The notes: generated by a model not told the origin, from the sequence alone. A stretch of 64,000 nucleotides of DNA from Prauserella rugosa (GCF_000719975.1 NZ_JOIJ01000001.1:186001-250000), one strand, 5' to 3'; shown: positions 42,406 to 52,514, counted from the first letter of the stretch. Numbers and translations: made by a program.

Positions 42406-43668
42406 TCAGCGCAGCGGGTCGAAGTCGGCGAGCGCATCCGGCCGTTTGCCGGTGACGATGTGCTCGGCCAGCAGGCGTCCGGTGAGCGGCCCCTGCGTCA
42501 GGCCCCACATGCCGTGCCCCGCCGCGACGTACACGCCGGGTGCGTTGGTCGCACCGATCAGCGGTTTGCCGTCGTGGGTGACGGGGCGCGCACCGACCCA
42601 CTCGTCACGCCGGTCCTCCCACCGCACCCCGGTGAGCAGCGGACGCGCGGAGTCCACGATGGCCCGGATGCGCGCCGGGTCGAGTTCCTCGTCGGGCCGG
42701 CGGAACTCCATCGTCCCCGCGACGCGCAGCGCGCCCTGGTACGGAGTGCACGCCACGCGGATCCCCGGCAGGTAGACGGGTCCGGGAACCGGTTCGTCGG
42801 TGGGGACCGTGAACGAGTAGCCGCGGCCGGCCCGCACCGGGACGCGCACACCGAACCGGCGACCGAGCCGCGTGAACCACGCTCCGTGGGCGAGGACGAC
42901 CGCGTGGGCGGACACCGTGGTCGAGGTCGCGGAGCGCACGGTCACGGCACGGCCGTGCGACCGCACGTCGACCACGTCGAACCCGCTGCGGATCTCCCCT
43001 CCGCGGGCGCGTACCGCCTCGGCGAGGGCGCCGACGAACGCACCGGGGTCGACGTGACGCTGGCCGTCGATGCGGACACCCTCCCCGAGCCGGTCCGATG
43101 CCTGCGGCAACCAGTCACGCAGCTCGTCGGCAGGCAGGTGGTGGAACGAGACGTCCTGACCTGCGGCTGCCAATCGGTCGAATTCGTCGACCAGGGCGTC
43201 GGCCTGCCGGTGGGTCTCGAACACGGCGGTCACCGGGGCCTGCATCGCGTGCGTGGCCACGCCTCCGGCGGCGAGGTCGTCGTAGGCGGCGAGGCTCTCG
43301 ACGTTCAGGGTGGCGTTGGCGCGTGCCACGCGGTCCCACCCCTGTTCGGTGCAGCGCGCGGCGAAGCGCAGCAGGAACCGCCACAGCGCCGGGTCGATCC
43401 GCGCCGGCACGTGCAGTGGAGCGGCGGGGTCGAAAAACGACCGCAGCCCGTACCGCAGCACACCGGGGTCGTTGAGCGGCAACGCCAGCCCCGGCGAGAC
43501 CCAGCCCGCGTTGCCCCACGACGCCCCTGCCGCCACCCCGGCCCTGTCGACCACGGTGACGTCGACACCACGCTCCTGCAGGAACCACGCGGTGGACAGT
43601 CCGACGACCCCCGCGCCGACGACGACAGCCGTGCGTGGCTGGTCGGAGCCTCCGGCAACGTTGAGCAT
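42406..43668 (-). CDS. dadA: D-amino acid dehydrogenase/FAD-dependent amine oxidoreductase
   Basis: 420 residues. VVVGAGVVGLSTAWFLQERG is the FAD-binding dinucleotide fold; ASWGNAGWVSPGLALPL and the C-terminal GARPVTHDGKPLIGAT plus VAAGHGMWGLTQGPLTGRLLAE are the DadA/DAO signatures. It deaminates D-amino acids to 2-oxoacids, feeding electrons to the quinone pool. The ATG at 43668 has GGAAGG 6 bases upstream. It is divergent from a PucR-type regulator, which probably controls it. Confidence 0.9.
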   Translation of the reverse strand: MLNVAGGSDQPRTAVVVGAGVVGLSTAWFLQERGVDVTVVDRAGVAAGASWGNAGWVSPGLALPLNDPGVLRYGLRSFFDPAAPLHVPARIDPALWRFLLRFAARCTEQGWDRVARANATLNVESLAAYDDLAAGGVATHAMQAPVTAVFETHRQADALVDEFDRLAAAGQDVSFHHLPADELRDWLPQASDRLGEGVRIDGQRHVDPGAFVGALAEAVRARGGEIRSGFDVVDVRSHGRAVTVRSATSTTVSAHAVVLAHGAWFTRLGRRFGVRVPVRAGRGYSFTVPTDEPVPGPVYLPGIRVACTPYQGALRVAGTMEFRRPDEELDPARIRAIVDSARPLLTGVRWEDRRDEWVGARPVTHDGKPLIGATNAPGVYVAAGHGMWGLTQGPLTGRLLAEHIVTGKRPDALADFDPLR

Positions 43669-43729
43669 GCGCACCTTCCCCGTGTCGATCCGTCTCCGCC
43701 GAGCATGGAGGACTGTGGACACGATCGGG

Positions 43730-43767
43730 TTGTCGAAAAGCGACAATCCTCGGTAGCACCATTGTCG
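43730..43767. promoter_or_regulatory. TTGTCG operator cluster between dadA and pucR-type gene
   Basis: TTGTCG-AAAAG-CGACAA (43730-43746) is a perfect 6-5-6 inverted repeat, and a third TTGTCG follows at 43762-43767, 32 bases after the first and in the same orientation. These are the only obvious repeats in the 166-base divergent region, so they are good candidates for the regulator's binding sites. Confidence 0.55.
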
Positions 43768-43834
43768 TGATCGGCCAGCGTACGATCGGCGGATCCGGGC
43801 GCCGACCCGGCGGATCGCGCAGGGCAGGGCGTGC

Positions 43835-45385
43835 ATGGTCAAGCTCGATCGCCTCATCAACGTGCTCGGCGGTTACGGCGTACGGGTGGTGGGACAGCCC
43901 CGCGGACGCGATGCGGAACTGCACAGCGTCGCGATGCACGATCCGACGGCCGGCAGTCCCGTGACCGGGGACGCGCTGCTGGCGGTCGGCGTCCCGGACA
44001 TCGCGGGCGCACTGGAGTTGGCGCGCGCCGCGCAGGCCGGTGCCGTGCTGGTCAGGACCGGTGCGGAACCCGACCCCGACGCACTCGCCGCCGCGCGCGC
44101 CGCCGAGTCCTGCGTACTGCTGGTGCCGGCGGAGATCTCGTGGAGCCAGGTCGCCGGCGTCGTCTACGGGCTGGTGCTGGAAGGCAGGGAGACCGAGTCC
44201 GGACGAGGACCGAGCGACCTGTTCACCCTCGCCGACAGCATCGCCACGACCGTCGGCGAACCGGTGACCATCGAGGACCAGCTCTCGCGGGTCATGGCCT
44301 ACTCGAGCGTGCAGGGCGACACCGACCCGGCGCGGCTCGACACGATCCTGGGCAGGCGGGTGCCCGAAGGGGTGCGGCAGCTGTTCGACGAGCGCGGCGT
44401 GTTCACCCACCTGGCCGTCTCCGACGAGCCGCTGTACGTCGTCGGCGCCCCGGAACACGGACTCCAGGACCGCACCGTTGTCGCCGTGCGCGCAGGACGC
44501 GAGCTGCTGGGGTCGCTGTGGATCACCTGCGACGGACCACTCGACACGGCGCGCAGCCGAGCGCTGGCCGACGGCGCCCACACGGTGGCCCTGCACCTGC
44601 TGCGGTCCCGGGTGAGCGCCGACCTGGAGCGGCAGGTCGAATCGGAACTGGTGATCCAGCTGCTGGAGGGCACGCCGGACGCAGCTGCCGTGCTGGGCAA
44701 ACTCGGCCTTCCCCCACGGCGGCACCGGGTCATCGCGCTGCAGGCGCACACGGCTGCCGAACGCAACGCGGCGATCCTGCTGGCGTTCGAACGGGCGACA
44801 ACGGGATTCGGCTGGTCGCGTCCCGGGCGCACGACGTTGTTCGGCAACACCGTCTACACGCTGTTGCCGTGCGACGACGACCCCGCGCCCACGCTCGGCT
44901 GGCTACGCGAACTGTCGCGCGGCCTGCCAGGGCACGCCCGCGTGGCGGCGGGCGTCGGCGCACCCGCCGAGCCCGGGGAGATCCCGGCGAGCAAGCAGGA
45001 GGCCGACGAGAGCCTGGCCCTGCACGCGAGGCGTCCCGGCACCGAACCGGTCTGTTACGACGAGGCCTGGGACGAGATCCTGCTGCAACGGCTCCGTACC
45101 GCGGCCGCGGCGGGCCGCGTGCCGTCCCGAGGTCCGATCAACCATCTCGCCCACCACGACGACACGCACGGCACCGTGCTGGTGCCCACGCTGCGGGCCT
45201 GGCTCGAAGCACAAGGGGACCTCAACACCGCAGCCGAACGACTCGAAGTCCACCCGAACACGGTCCGCAACCGCCTGCGCAAGATGTCCGAGGTCACCGA
45301 CCTACGACTCGACGAACCCCGCACCCGCCTCGCCATGTTGATCGCCCTCGCGGTCGACAACCCCGACCACGGCCACGAACGCTGA
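43835..45385 (+). CDS. PucR-family transcriptional regulator
   Basis: 516 residues. An N-terminal PucR-type ligand domain (GDALLAVGVPDIAGALELARAAQAG) and a middle GGDEF-like/CdaR segment precede the C-terminal helix-turn-helix: TLRAWLEAQGDLNTAAERLEVHPNTVRNRLRKMSEV. PucR-family regulators control purine, amino acid or aldarate catabolism and respond to small metabolites. It is divergent from dadA; activation of dadA by a D-amino acid is the simplest reading. Confidence 0.93.
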   Translation: MVKLDRLINVLGGYGVRVVGQPRGRDAELHSVAMHDPTAGSPVTGDALLAVGVPDIAGALELARAAQAGAVLVRTGAEPDPDALAAARAAESCVLLVPAEISWSQVAGVVYGLVLEGRETESGRGPSDLFTLADSIATTVGEPVTIEDQLSRVMAYSSVQGDTDPARLDTILGRRVPEGVRQLFDERGVFTHLAVSDEPLYVVGAPEHGLQDRTVVAVRAGRELLGSLWITCDGPLDTARSRALADGAHTVALHLLRSRVSADLERQVESELVIQLLEGTPDAAAVLGKLGLPPRRHRVIALQAHTAAERNAAILLAFERATTGFGWSRPGRTTLFGNTVYTLLPCDDDPAPTLGWLRELSRGLPGHARVAAGVGAPAEPGEIPASKQEADESLALHARRPGTEPVCYDEAWDEILLQRLRTAAAAGRVPSRGPINHLAHHDDTHGTVLVPTLRAWLEAQGDLNTAAERLEVHPNTVRNRLRKMSEVTDLRLDEPRTRLAMLIALAVDNPDHGHER

Positions 45386-45453
45386 ACGACTGCGCGGTCC
45401 TTGTCCGGTGCCCTTCGGCCGCCCTGCGTCGCAGGCGATCCGTCGTTCGGTCC

Positions 45454-45954
45454 TCACTCTGCCGGGACGTCGCCCCGACCACCCGGCCGGTCTCGACGTG
45501 CCCATTCGAGGATCCGGTAGTGCAGACCCGTGGACGACTCCTGCCACGGGCCGGTGGTGTCCGGCGGCCTGCCGGCGTCGGGCGCGGTCGTGTCGCCGTC
45601 GAAGTGCTCGCGGATCTCGGTGACCACGATGCGGTCGGCGATCGGCAACGCCGCCCGGTAGACGGCCGCACCGCCCATGACCCACACGTCGCCCGACGCC
45701 GCGTCGAGCGCCTGCTCCAGGTCGGCGAACGTCTCGGCCCCGTCCTGCGGGGTGCGCGAGAGCACGAGGTTTCGCCGTCCCGGCAGCGGCCGGAACCGCG
45801 GAGGCAGCGACTCCCACGTGCGCCTTCCCATGAGCACCGTTGCGCCCGCGGTCAGCGTTCGGAAGTGCTTGAGGTCCTCGGGCAGGTGCCACGGCATGGT
45901 GCCGTCGCGGCCGATGACGCCGTTCGCCGACTGCGCCCAGACGAGGCCGATCAC
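45454..45954 (-). CDS. folA: Dihydrofolate reductase
   Basis: 166 residues. [31 protein letters not shown] holds the catalytic Asp/Glu loop; [28 protein letters not shown] and [14 protein letters not shown] bind NADPH and folate. It regenerates tetrahydrofolate oxidised by ThyA. The GTG overlaps the thyA stop (GTGA). Confidence 0.97.
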   Translation of the reverse strand: MIGLVWAQSANGVIGRDGTMPWHLPEDLKHFRTLTAGATVLMGRRTWESLPPRFRPLPGRRNLVLSRTPQDGAETFADLEQALDAASGDVWVMGGAAVYRAALPIADRIVVTEIREHFDGDTTAPDAGRPPDTTGPWQESSTGLHYRILEWARRDRPGGRGDVPAE

Positions 45955-46748
45955 ACGGCCACCGGAGCCTTGATGCCGGGATGCGGGTCGTAGCCGTTGA
46001 TCTCGAAGTGCTCGTAGGTGTAGTCGAACAGGCTGTCGGCCGGCTTCAGGGTCAACGTCGGGAACGGACGCGCCTCACGGGACAGCTGTGTGCGCACCTG
46101 CTCGAGGTGGTTGTCGTAGATGTGGCAGTCGCCGCCGGTCCAGACGAAGTCGCCGACCTCCAGTCCGACCTGGTCGGCGATCATGTGGGTCAGCAGGGCG
46201 TAGCTCGCGATGTTGAACGGCACGCCCAGGAACAGGTCCGCGCTGCGCTGGTACAGCTGACAGGACAGCTGCCCGTCGGCGACGTAGAACTGGAAGAACG
46301 CGTGGCACGGCGGCAGCGCCATCTGCGAAATGTCGGCGACGTTCCACGCGGACACGATGATCCGCCGGGAGTCGGGGTTCTCGCGCAGGGTGCGCAGCAC
46401 CTCGCTGATCTGGTCGATGTGCCCGCCGTCGGGCGTGGGCCACGACCGCCACTGCACGCCGTAGATCGGGCCGAGGTCGCCGTCCGGCGCCGCCCACTCG
46501 TCCCAGATCGTGACGCCGTTCTCGCGCAGCCAGTTCACGTTGGCGTCGCCGCGCAGGAACCACAGCAGTTCGTAGGCGATCGACCGGAAGTGCACCTTCT
46601 TCGTCGTGACCAGCGGAAATCCGTCGGACAGCCGGTAGCGCAGCTGGTGTCCGAAAATCGACCGCGTGCCCGTGCCGGTGCGGTCCGCCTTGCGGGTACC
46701 GGTGTCCAGCACGTGCTGAAGCAAGTTCTCATACTGCGTATCCGGCAT
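45951..46748 (-). CDS. thyA: Thymidylate synthase
   Basis: 265 residues, the exact length of E. coli-type Thy[24 protein letters not shown] binds substrate, [13 protein letters not shown] carries the nucleophilic Cys, and [35 protein letters not shown] are conserved. It makes dTMP from dUMP with methylene-tetrahydrofolate and is coupled to folA. No ThyX in this window. Confidence 0.98.
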   Translation of the reverse strand: MPDTQYENLLQHVLDTGTRKADRTGTGTRSIFGHQLRYRLSDGFPLVTTKKVHFRSIAYELLWFLRGDANVNWLRENGVTIWDEWAAPDGDLGPIYGVQWRSWPTPDGGHIDQISEVLRTLRENPDSRRIIVSAWNVADISQMALPPCHAFFQFYVADGQLSCQLYQRSADLFLGVPFNIASYALLTHMIADQVGLEVGDFVWTGGDCHIYDNHLEQVRTQLSREARPFPTLTLKPADSLFDYTYEHFEINGYDPHPGIKAPVAV

Positions 46749-46758
46749 GCCTGAATCC

Positions 46759-46894
46759 TAGGCAGCCGCGCGAAGCGCGTCCGTTTGGGCGGCGGTGGGA
46801 GACGGGCGGGCGTAGGCAGCCGCGCGAAGCGCGTCCGTTTGGGCGGCGGCGGGAGACGGGAGGGCCCTAGGCAGCCGCGCGGAGCGCGTCCGTT
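46759..46894. repeat. 54-bp direct repeats between thyA and a monooxygenase gene
   Basis: Two nearly identical units (46759-46812 and 46813-46867) and a partial third (46868-46894), each starting TAGGCAGCCGCGCGAAGCGC. Each holds a CGCGC-GAA-GCGCG hairpin. They fill over half of the 235-base divergent region and begin 10 bases from the thyA start, so they must overlap its promoter or leader. Confidence 0.9.
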
Positions 46895-46983
46895 CGTACC
46901 GTGGCCGGACAGTGGCGGTGCGGCGGCGCGTGGCCGGGCGGCGGCGGTGAGCGGAGTGTCGCCCGGATGCGGACGCGGGCATC

Positions 46984-48288
46984 ATGGCGCCCATGCCGAA
47001 ACACGCGGTCGTGGTGGGCGGCGGGATCGCCGGGCTTGCGACGGCGGTCGCCCTGCAGCGCCGGTCGTGGCAGGTCACCGTGCTGGAGCGGAAGCCGTCG
47101 ATCTCCGAGATCGGGGCGGGCATCACGCTGTGGCCCAATGCGCTGCGGGCGCTCGACGCCCTCGATCTCGGCGACCGCGTCCGCCGCCTCGGCCTCGTAC
47201 AGGGTTCGGGCGGAATTCGGGACAGTCGGGGCCGTTGGCTGGCCCGCACCGATTCGGACGCACTGGCCGCCCGGTTCGGCGACGGCATGGTGATCCTCGA
47301 ACGCGGCCAACTGCTCGCCGCACTGCTGGAGGCCTGCCGTGACCTGCGGATTCGCACCTCGGCCGAAATTCGTACCGTCGAACCCGGCAGTGTCGACGCG
47401 AACTCGGAAGCGGTGGTGCGGCTCGGCGGCGAGCCGCACCAGGGCGGGTCAATTCTGGGCGAGTCGATCCGGGGCGAGTCGATCCGGGGCGATGTGGTGA
47501 TCGGTGCCGACGGACTGTGGAGCACCGTGCGGGGGTCGCTCTGGCCCCGGGCCAGGGTCCGCTCGACGGGCACGGTCGCCGCGCGGCTGATCGGCCGCGT
47601 TTCCGACCCCGGCGGCGTGCAGGGCGGCGAGTCCTGGGGACGCGGTGACTACGCCGGCATCGCACCGTTGCCCGACGGGCGGTTCTACGCGTACCTGGCC
47701 GTCCCCGTCTCCGCAGACGTGCCGGCGGACCGCGGTGAGGCGCTGACGTGGTTCCGCCACCGGTTCGCCTCGTGGCATGCGCCGCTGCCCGAACTGCTCG
47801 CCGACATCGAACCGGCGCAACTGCTGGTCCACGAGCTCTTCGACCTCGCGCCGCTGAGCACCCTGGTCCGCGGAAGGGTCGCGCTGGTCGGCGACGCGGC
47901 CCACGCCATGACGCCCAACCTCGGCCAGGGCGCGTGCCAGGCCCTCGAGGACGCCGTCGAACTCGCAGCCGCCCTCGATGCCACCGCTGCCGTCGATCCC
48001 GCCGCAGCCCCCGATTCCTCCGCTGCCCGCGATCCCGCAGGCTCCCCCGATCCCGGAGCTGCCCTCCACGGCGGAGCCGATCACGACCTCGCCGAGGGGT
48101 TGCGGTTCTACGAGCGCCGGCGGCTTCGCCGCGTGCACGGGCTGGCACGCCGCTCGCGCAGCGCGGGACTCGCGGCGAGTCTGCGCGGCCGCGCGACGAC
48201 CGCGGCCCGGAACGCGCTGGTCAGCGTCGTGCCCGGCGCGATGGTCCTGCGCGCGTTCGACGCCACCCTGGACTGGACCCCGCCCTGA
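46984..48288 (+). CDS. FAD-dependent monooxygenase (salicylate-hydroxylase/kynurenine-monooxygenase type)
   Basis: 434 residues. HAVVVGGGIAGLATAVALQRR is the FAD Rossmann motif; DVVIGADGLWSTVR is the DG motif; GRVALVGDAAHAMTPNLGQGACQALEDAVEL is the GD motif. These define group A flavoprotein hydroxylases, which use NAD(P)H and O2. The substrate is unknown. Two low-complexity inserts are unusual: a GESIRGESIRG repeat before the DG motif and an Ala/Asp/Pro-rich insert of about 35 residues after the GD motif. Start at ATG 46984 or 46993. Confidence 0.9.
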   Translation: MAPMPKHAVVVGGGIAGLATAVALQRRSWQVTVLERKPSISEIGAGITLWPNALRALDALDLGDRVRRLGLVQGSGGIRDSRGRWLARTDSDALAARFGDGMVILERGQLLAALLEACRDLRIRTSAEIRTVEPGSVDANSEAVVRLGGEPHQGGSILGESIRGESIRGDVVIGADGLWSTVRGSLWPRARVRSTGTVAARLIGRVSDPGGVQGGESWGRGDYAGIAPLPDGRFYAYLAVPVSADVPADRGEALTWFRHRFASWHAPLPELLADIEPAQLLVHELFDLAPLSTLVRGRVALVGDAAHAMTPNLGQGACQALEDAVELAAALDATAAVDPAAAPDSSAARDPAGSPDPGAALHGGADHDLAEGLRFYERRRLRRVHGLARRSRSAGLAASLRGRATTAARNALVSVVPGAMVLRAFDATLDWTPP

Positions 48289-48407
48289 GCACGTCGCCGA
48301 CCACGTGGCGAGGCCGCCGCAGGACTCGGTGAACCGAACGCGCGGTCCACCGCCCACCAGCGGTGTGCAGCCGCCAACCGCCCACCGCCGGTCCGAGCAC
48401 CGCCGGG

Positions 48408-49805
48408 TCAGACCGAGTGCATCCGTTCGCGTGCCTCGCGGTAGGCCTCGCGCGCCGGTCGCGCCGTCGCCGGATCGCCTGCTGGCAGCCGGGTGCGATC
48501 GACCTCCCAGGGCGGAGGCTCCTGCGTGCCGGACAGGGTCCAGGCTGCTTGGCGTGCGGCGCCGATGGCGACGTATTCGTCCGACACCGGGACTTCCACG
48601 TCGGCATCGAACAGCGCCGGGGCCGCGTGCTGCACCGCGGACGAGCGGGCAGCACCTCCGGTCAGCAGGACACGGTTGATCGTCACGCCGTGTTCGCGCA
48701 GCCGGTCCAGACCGTCGGCCAGCCCGCAGAGCATGCCCTCGACCGCGGCCCGAGCCAGGTTGGCCTGCGTCATGTTGGTGATGCGCAGCCCGGTGATCGT
48801 CCCCGCGGCGTCCGGGAGGTTCGGGGTGCGCTCGCCCTCGAGGTACGGCAGCAGCGTCAGCCCACCTGCACCGGGCTCGGCCTGTTCGGCGAGCCGGTTG
48901 AGCCCGTCGAGATCGGTACCGAGCATCTCCGCGGTGCTGCTGAGTACGCGTGCTGCGTTGAGCGTGCACACCAACGGCAGGAACCGGTCGGTGGCATCGC
49001 AGAAGCCGGCGATGTCCCCGGTCGGGTCGGCCACGGGTTGTTGTCCGACGGCGAAAACCGTGCCGGAGGTGCCGAGCGAGACCGCCACGTCGCCCGGTCC
49101 GATACCCAGCCCCAGGGCCGCGCCCATGTTGTCGCCGGTACCCGGCCCCAACACGAGACCACCTGCCGTGGTGGCCACCGGTTCGGCCGGTCCGCACACA
49201 CGGGGCAGCAGCGGCACCGACCCGAACGCGCGCTCGACCAGGTCCTCGCGGTAACGGCTCGAGCGGGGTGACCAGTACCCGGTTCCGGACGCATCGCCCC
49301 GGTCGGTGGTGACCCGGGCGGGATCGCCGCTGCCGGCCAACCGCCACGTCAGGTAGTCGTGCGGCAGGCACACCGCCGCGGTGCGGGCGGCCGAATCGGG
49401 CTCCGACTCGGCCAGCCACCGCAGTTTGGCCACGGTGAACGAGGCTCGCGGCACGCTCCCGACCGCCTCGGCCCACTGCTGCGGACCGAGCTCGGTGACG
49501 AGCTCCTCGGCCGCCGAGGCGGGAGCGAGGTCGTTCCACAGCGAGGCCGGGCGCACGACCTCGCCGTCCTCGTCGAGGCAGACCAGCCCGTGTTGCTGGC
49601 CTGCCACCGACACGGCGGCGACGTCGTCGAGGCCCCCGGCCCGGTCGACGGCGGTGCGAAACGCCGTCCACCAGTGCCGGGGGTCCACCTGGGTTCCCGC
49701 GGGATGCTCGGCGTGCCCCGCACGCACCGGCGCACCGGTCTCGGCGTCCCGCACGAGCACCTTGCAGGATTGCGTCGACGAATCGACACCCGCGACGAGG
49801 GGCAT
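48408..49805 (-). CDS. xylB: Xylulokinase
   Basis: 465-residue FGGY sugar kinase. [17 protein letters not shown] is the N-terminal phosphate loop; [15 protein letters not shown] and [12 protein letters not shown] are XylB-type; [27 protein letters not shown] is the C-terminal ATP signature. It makes D-xylulose 5-phosphate for the pentose phosphate pathway. It starts 2 bases after the xylA stop and is the last gene of the xylose operon. Confidence 0.95.
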   Translation of the reverse strand: MPLVAGVDSSTQSCKVLVRDAETGAPVRAGHAEHPAGTQVDPRHWWTAFRTAVDRAGGLDDVAAVSVAGQQHGLVCLDEDGEVVRPASLWNDLAPASAAEELVTELGPQQWAEAVGSVPRASFTVAKLRWLAESEPDSAARTAAVCLPHDYLTWRLAGSGDPARVTTDRGDASGTGYWSPRSSRYREDLVERAFGSVPLLPRVCGPAEPVATTAGGLVLGPGTGDNMGAALGLGIGPGDVAVSLGTSGTVFAVGQQPVADPTGDIAGFCDATDRFLPLVCTLNAARVLSSTAEMLGTDLDGLNRLAEQAEPGAGGLTLLPYLEGERTPNLPDAAGTITGLRITNMTQANLARAAVEGMLCGLADGLDRLREHGVTINRVLLTGGAARSSAVQHAAPALFDADVEVPVSDEYVAIGAARQAAWTLSGTQEPPPWEVDRTRLPAGDPATARPAREAYREARERMHSV

Positions 49806-49807
49806 GG

Positions 49808-50962
49808 TCAGCGCGCTCCCATGAGGTGCTCCACGGCGAGCTGCTGCAGGCGGGCGTTGGCTGCTCCGCGCTGGGCCGCCTCCTCCACGTCGAGTTCCTC
49901 GGACAGGACGCCGCTGACCGTCTCCCCCTCGTCCAAAGTGGGCACCGACAGCTGGTCAAGGCGGGCGGCCTTGCGCGCCTCGGCCACCTCAGGGTCGGCA
50001 CGGAACTGCCGCGCCCGCTCGCGCAGGATCAGGTAGGTGCGCATGTTGGCACGCGCGCTCTCCCACACGCCCGCCTTGTCCTCGGTGCGCAGCGGCTTGT
50101 AGTCGAAGTGGCGGGGACCGTCATAACCGCCGTTCTCCAGCAGGTCGACGAGGAAGAACGCGTTGATCAGGTCGCCGTGCCCGAACACGAGGTCCTGGTC
50201 GTAGCGCGGACCGTGCTGGCCGTTGAGGTCGATGTGGAACAGCTTGCCCTGCCACAGCGCCTGGGCGTAGCCGTGCACGGCGTTGAGCCCGGCCATCTGC
50301 TCGTGGCCGACCTCGGGATTGACCCCGACCATTTCGGGGTGGTCCAGCGTCTGAATGAAGGCCAGTGCGTGCCCGATGGTCGGCAGCAGGATGTCGCCGC
50401 GCGGCTCGTTCGGCTTGGGTTCCACGGCGAACCGCAGCTGGTAGCCCTGCTCCTTGACGTAGTGCGTCAGCGCGTTGAGGCCCTCGCGGTAGCGCTCCAG
50501 CGCCGCGGTCGGATCGTAGGCGGCTTCGGCCTCCGAGCCCTCGCGGCCGCCCCAGAACACGTAGGTCTGCGCGCCCAGTTCGGCGGCCAGGTCGATGTTG
50601 CGCGCCACCTTGCGCAGGGCGAAGCGCCGCACGTCCCGGTCCTTGGCGGTCAGCGCGCCGTCCTTGAACACCGGGTGCCCGAACAGGTTGGTCGTCGCGG
50701 TCGGCACGACCAGCCCCGTCTCGTCGAGCGCTTTGCGGAACCGCTCGATGATCGCGGTGCGTTCGGCAGCCGGCGTGCCGAACGGGATCAGGTCGTCGTC
50801 GTGGAACGTGATCCCGTACGCGCCGATCTCGGCCAGTCCGTTCACCGCCTCCACGGGGTCGAGGCGTTCGCGGGTCGGGGCGCCGAACGGGTCGTCGGCC
50901 CGCCAGCCGATCGTCCACAGGCCGAAGGCGAAGCGGTCCTGGGGCGTGGGGGTCAGATCCAT
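49808..50962 (-). CDS. xylA: Xylose isomerase
   Basis: 384 residues, the actinobacterial class I length. Catalytic His in [13 protein letters not shown]; metal and substrate ligands in [13 protein letters not shown] (Glu, Lys), [11 protein letters not shown] (Glu, His), [14 protein letters not shown] (Asp cluster) and HFDYKP (Asp). Converts D-xylose to D-xylulose with divalent metal. Placed between the sugar transporter and xylB, 45 bases after the transporter stop. Confidence 0.98.
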   Translation of the reverse strand: MDLTPTPQDRFAFGLWTIGWRADDPFGAPTRERLDPVEAVNGLAEIGAYGITFHDDDLIPFGTPAAERTAIIERFRKALDETGLVVPTATTNLFGHPVFKDGALTAKDRDVRRFALRKVARNIDLAAELGAQTYVFWGGREGSEAEAAYDPTAALERYREGLNALTHYVKEQGYQLRFAVEPKPNEPRGDILLPTIGHALAFIQTLDHPEMVGVNPEVGHEQMAGLNAVHGYAQALWQGKLFHIDLNGQHGPRYDQDLVFGHGDLINAFFLVDLLENGGYDGPRHFDYKPLRTEDKAGVWESARANMRTYLILRERARQFRADPEVAEARKAARLDQLSVPTLDEGETVSGVLSEELDVEEAAQRGAANARLQQLAVEHLMGAR

Positions 50963-51007
50963 GATGTCTCCTCGTCTCGGGTTGGGAAGGGGAACACGGT
51001 CGGATAC

Positions 51008-52444
51008 TCAGCTCGCCCGCGTCAGCGTGGTGCGGTCCATGTCCTCGAGCGTGCGGCCCTTGGTCTCGGGCACCCACTTGAAGACGAACCACACCGACAC
51101 GGCCGCGAATGCGGTGTAGCCGAGGTAGGTCATCGACAGGTTGATCTCGGAAAGCGGCGGGAACGACGCGGTGATGGCGAAGTTGCCCAGCCACTGGGCG
51201 GCGGCGGCCACCGCCAACGCCGGAGCACGGAACCGGTTCGGGAACATCTCGCCCAGCAGCACCCAGACGACCGGGCCCCACGAGATGGCGAAGAAGAACA
51301 CGAACACGTGCGCGGCGATCAGTGCCATCGGCCCGTACGGATCGGCCAGGTTCGGCTCGCCGTTCACCGTGCCCGCATGGCTGAAGGCGTAGGTGGCGAC
51401 GGCCAGCATGACCGCCATGCCGGCCGAGCCGATCATCAGCAGGGGCCGACGTCCGACCCGATCCAGCAGGATCAGCGCGAGGACGGTCCCGACGATGTTG
51501 AAGATCTGCGTGGACAGGCTCAGCAACAGCGAGTCGGACTCGTCGATCCCGACCGACTGCCACAGCGCCGACGAGTAGTAGAAGATGACGTTGATCCCGA
51601 CGAACTGCTGCAGCGCCGACAGGACGATGCCGACCCAGACGATCGGGAGCAGGCCGGTGCGCCTGGTGCGCAGGTCGCGCACGCGCGGCCGGTGGTCGTT
51701 GGCCACGGAGTGCTGGATCTCGGCGAGCCGTCCATCGACGTCGCCACCTTCGGTGGTGCTGAGGACCTCGCGAGCACTGTCGACGCGTCCGCGGGCGACC
51801 AGATAGCGCGGCGATTCGGGGATCGTGAAGGCGAGCAGGCCGTAGAGGACCGCCGGGAAGGCCTCGACCGCCAGCATCCACTGCCACGCGTCGAGTCCCA
51901 GCACCGATTCGCCGGCACCACCCGCGTAGTCGGCGATGACCCAGTTGACCACCTGGGAGATCGCGATTCCCAGCACGATGGCCAGCTGCTGCAGCGAGCC
52001 GAGACGTCCCCGGTTGGCGGCGGGTGAGATCTCGGCGATGTAGGCGGGTGCGATCACCGATGCCATGCCGACCGCGACACCACCGACGAATCGCCAGAAC
52101 GTGAAGTCCCAGACCGTGAACGGCAGGGCGGAACCGATCGCACTGAGCAGGAACAGCACGGCCGCGGTGCGCATCGTGATCAGGCGGCCGTACCGATCGG
52201 CGAGCGTTCCGGCACTCCAGGCACCGAGCGCCGAACCGATCAGGGCCGTCGCCACGGCCAGTCCGGTGACCACGGCGCCGATCTGGAACTCGTTCTGAAT
52301 GGCGGTGACGGCCCCGTTGATCACGGCGGTGTCGTAACCGAAGAGGAAACCGCCGAGCGCGGCCACCACGGCGAAGTGCGCTGTGCGTAACGAGTGTGCG
52401 CCGCGGCCGGACCCCGAGGGTTCAGCGGTGGAAGGGACGGACAT
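51008..52444 (-). CDS. Sugar/H+ symporter of the MFS sugar porter family (probable xylose transporter)
   Basis: 478 residues, twelve membrane segments. GGFLFGYDTAVINGA, RYGRLITMRTA, PESPRYLVARGR, QQFVGINVIFYYS and the C-terminal PETKGRTLEDMD are the sugar porter signatures. Proton-coupled uptake of xylose is inferred from its place at the head of the xylA-xylB operon and the shared operator upstream. The ATG at 52444 has GGAG about 6 bases upstream. Confidence 0.93.
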   Translation of the reverse strand: MSVPSTAEPSGSGRGAHSLRTAHFAVVAALGGFLFGYDTAVINGAVTAIQNEFQIGAVVTGLAVATALIGSALGAWSAGTLADRYGRLITMRTAAVLFLLSAIGSALPFTVWDFTFWRFVGGVAVGMASVIAPAYIAEISPAANRGRLGSLQQLAIVLGIAISQVVNWVIADYAGGAGESVLGLDAWQWMLAVEAFPAVLYGLLAFTIPESPRYLVARGRVDSAREVLSTTEGGDVDGRLAEIQHSVANDHRPRVRDLRTRRTGLLPIVWVGIVLSALQQFVGINVIFYYSSALWQSVGIDESDSLLLSLSTQIFNIVGTVLALILLDRVGRRPLLMIGSAGMAVMLAVATYAFSHAGTVNGEPNLADPYGPMALIAAHVFVFFFAISWGPVVWVLLGEMFPNRFRAPALAVAAAAQWLGNFAITASFPPLSEINLSMTYLGYTAFAAVSVWFVFKWVPETKGRTLEDMDRTTLTRAS

Positions 52445-52479
52445 CAATGCTCCATTGCAGTGGTGATAGGTCACTCCGA

Positions 52480-52514
52480 AGTGGTTGGTAAGGATCGTAT
52501 CCTTACCAACCACT
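52480..52514. promoter_or_regulatory. Xylose operator (near-perfect 16-3-16 palindrome)
   Basis: AGTGGTTGGTAAGGAT (52480-52495), spacer CGT, then ATCCTTACCAACCACT (52499-52514), exact inverse complements. It lies 35 bases upstream of the transporter start and 108 upstream of xylR, so a ROK repressor bound here can control both directions. Confidence 0.85.

Noticed and set aside
43115..44749. 544-codon minus-strand frame overlapping dadA and the PucR-type gene
   Set aside because: It spans a divergent promoter and is antisense to one gene and out of frame with the other.
46758..47573. 271-codon minus-strand frame covering the 54-bp repeats
   Set aside because: Most of it is antisense to the FAD monooxygenase; the DALRAAA repeats it encodes come from non-coding repeats.
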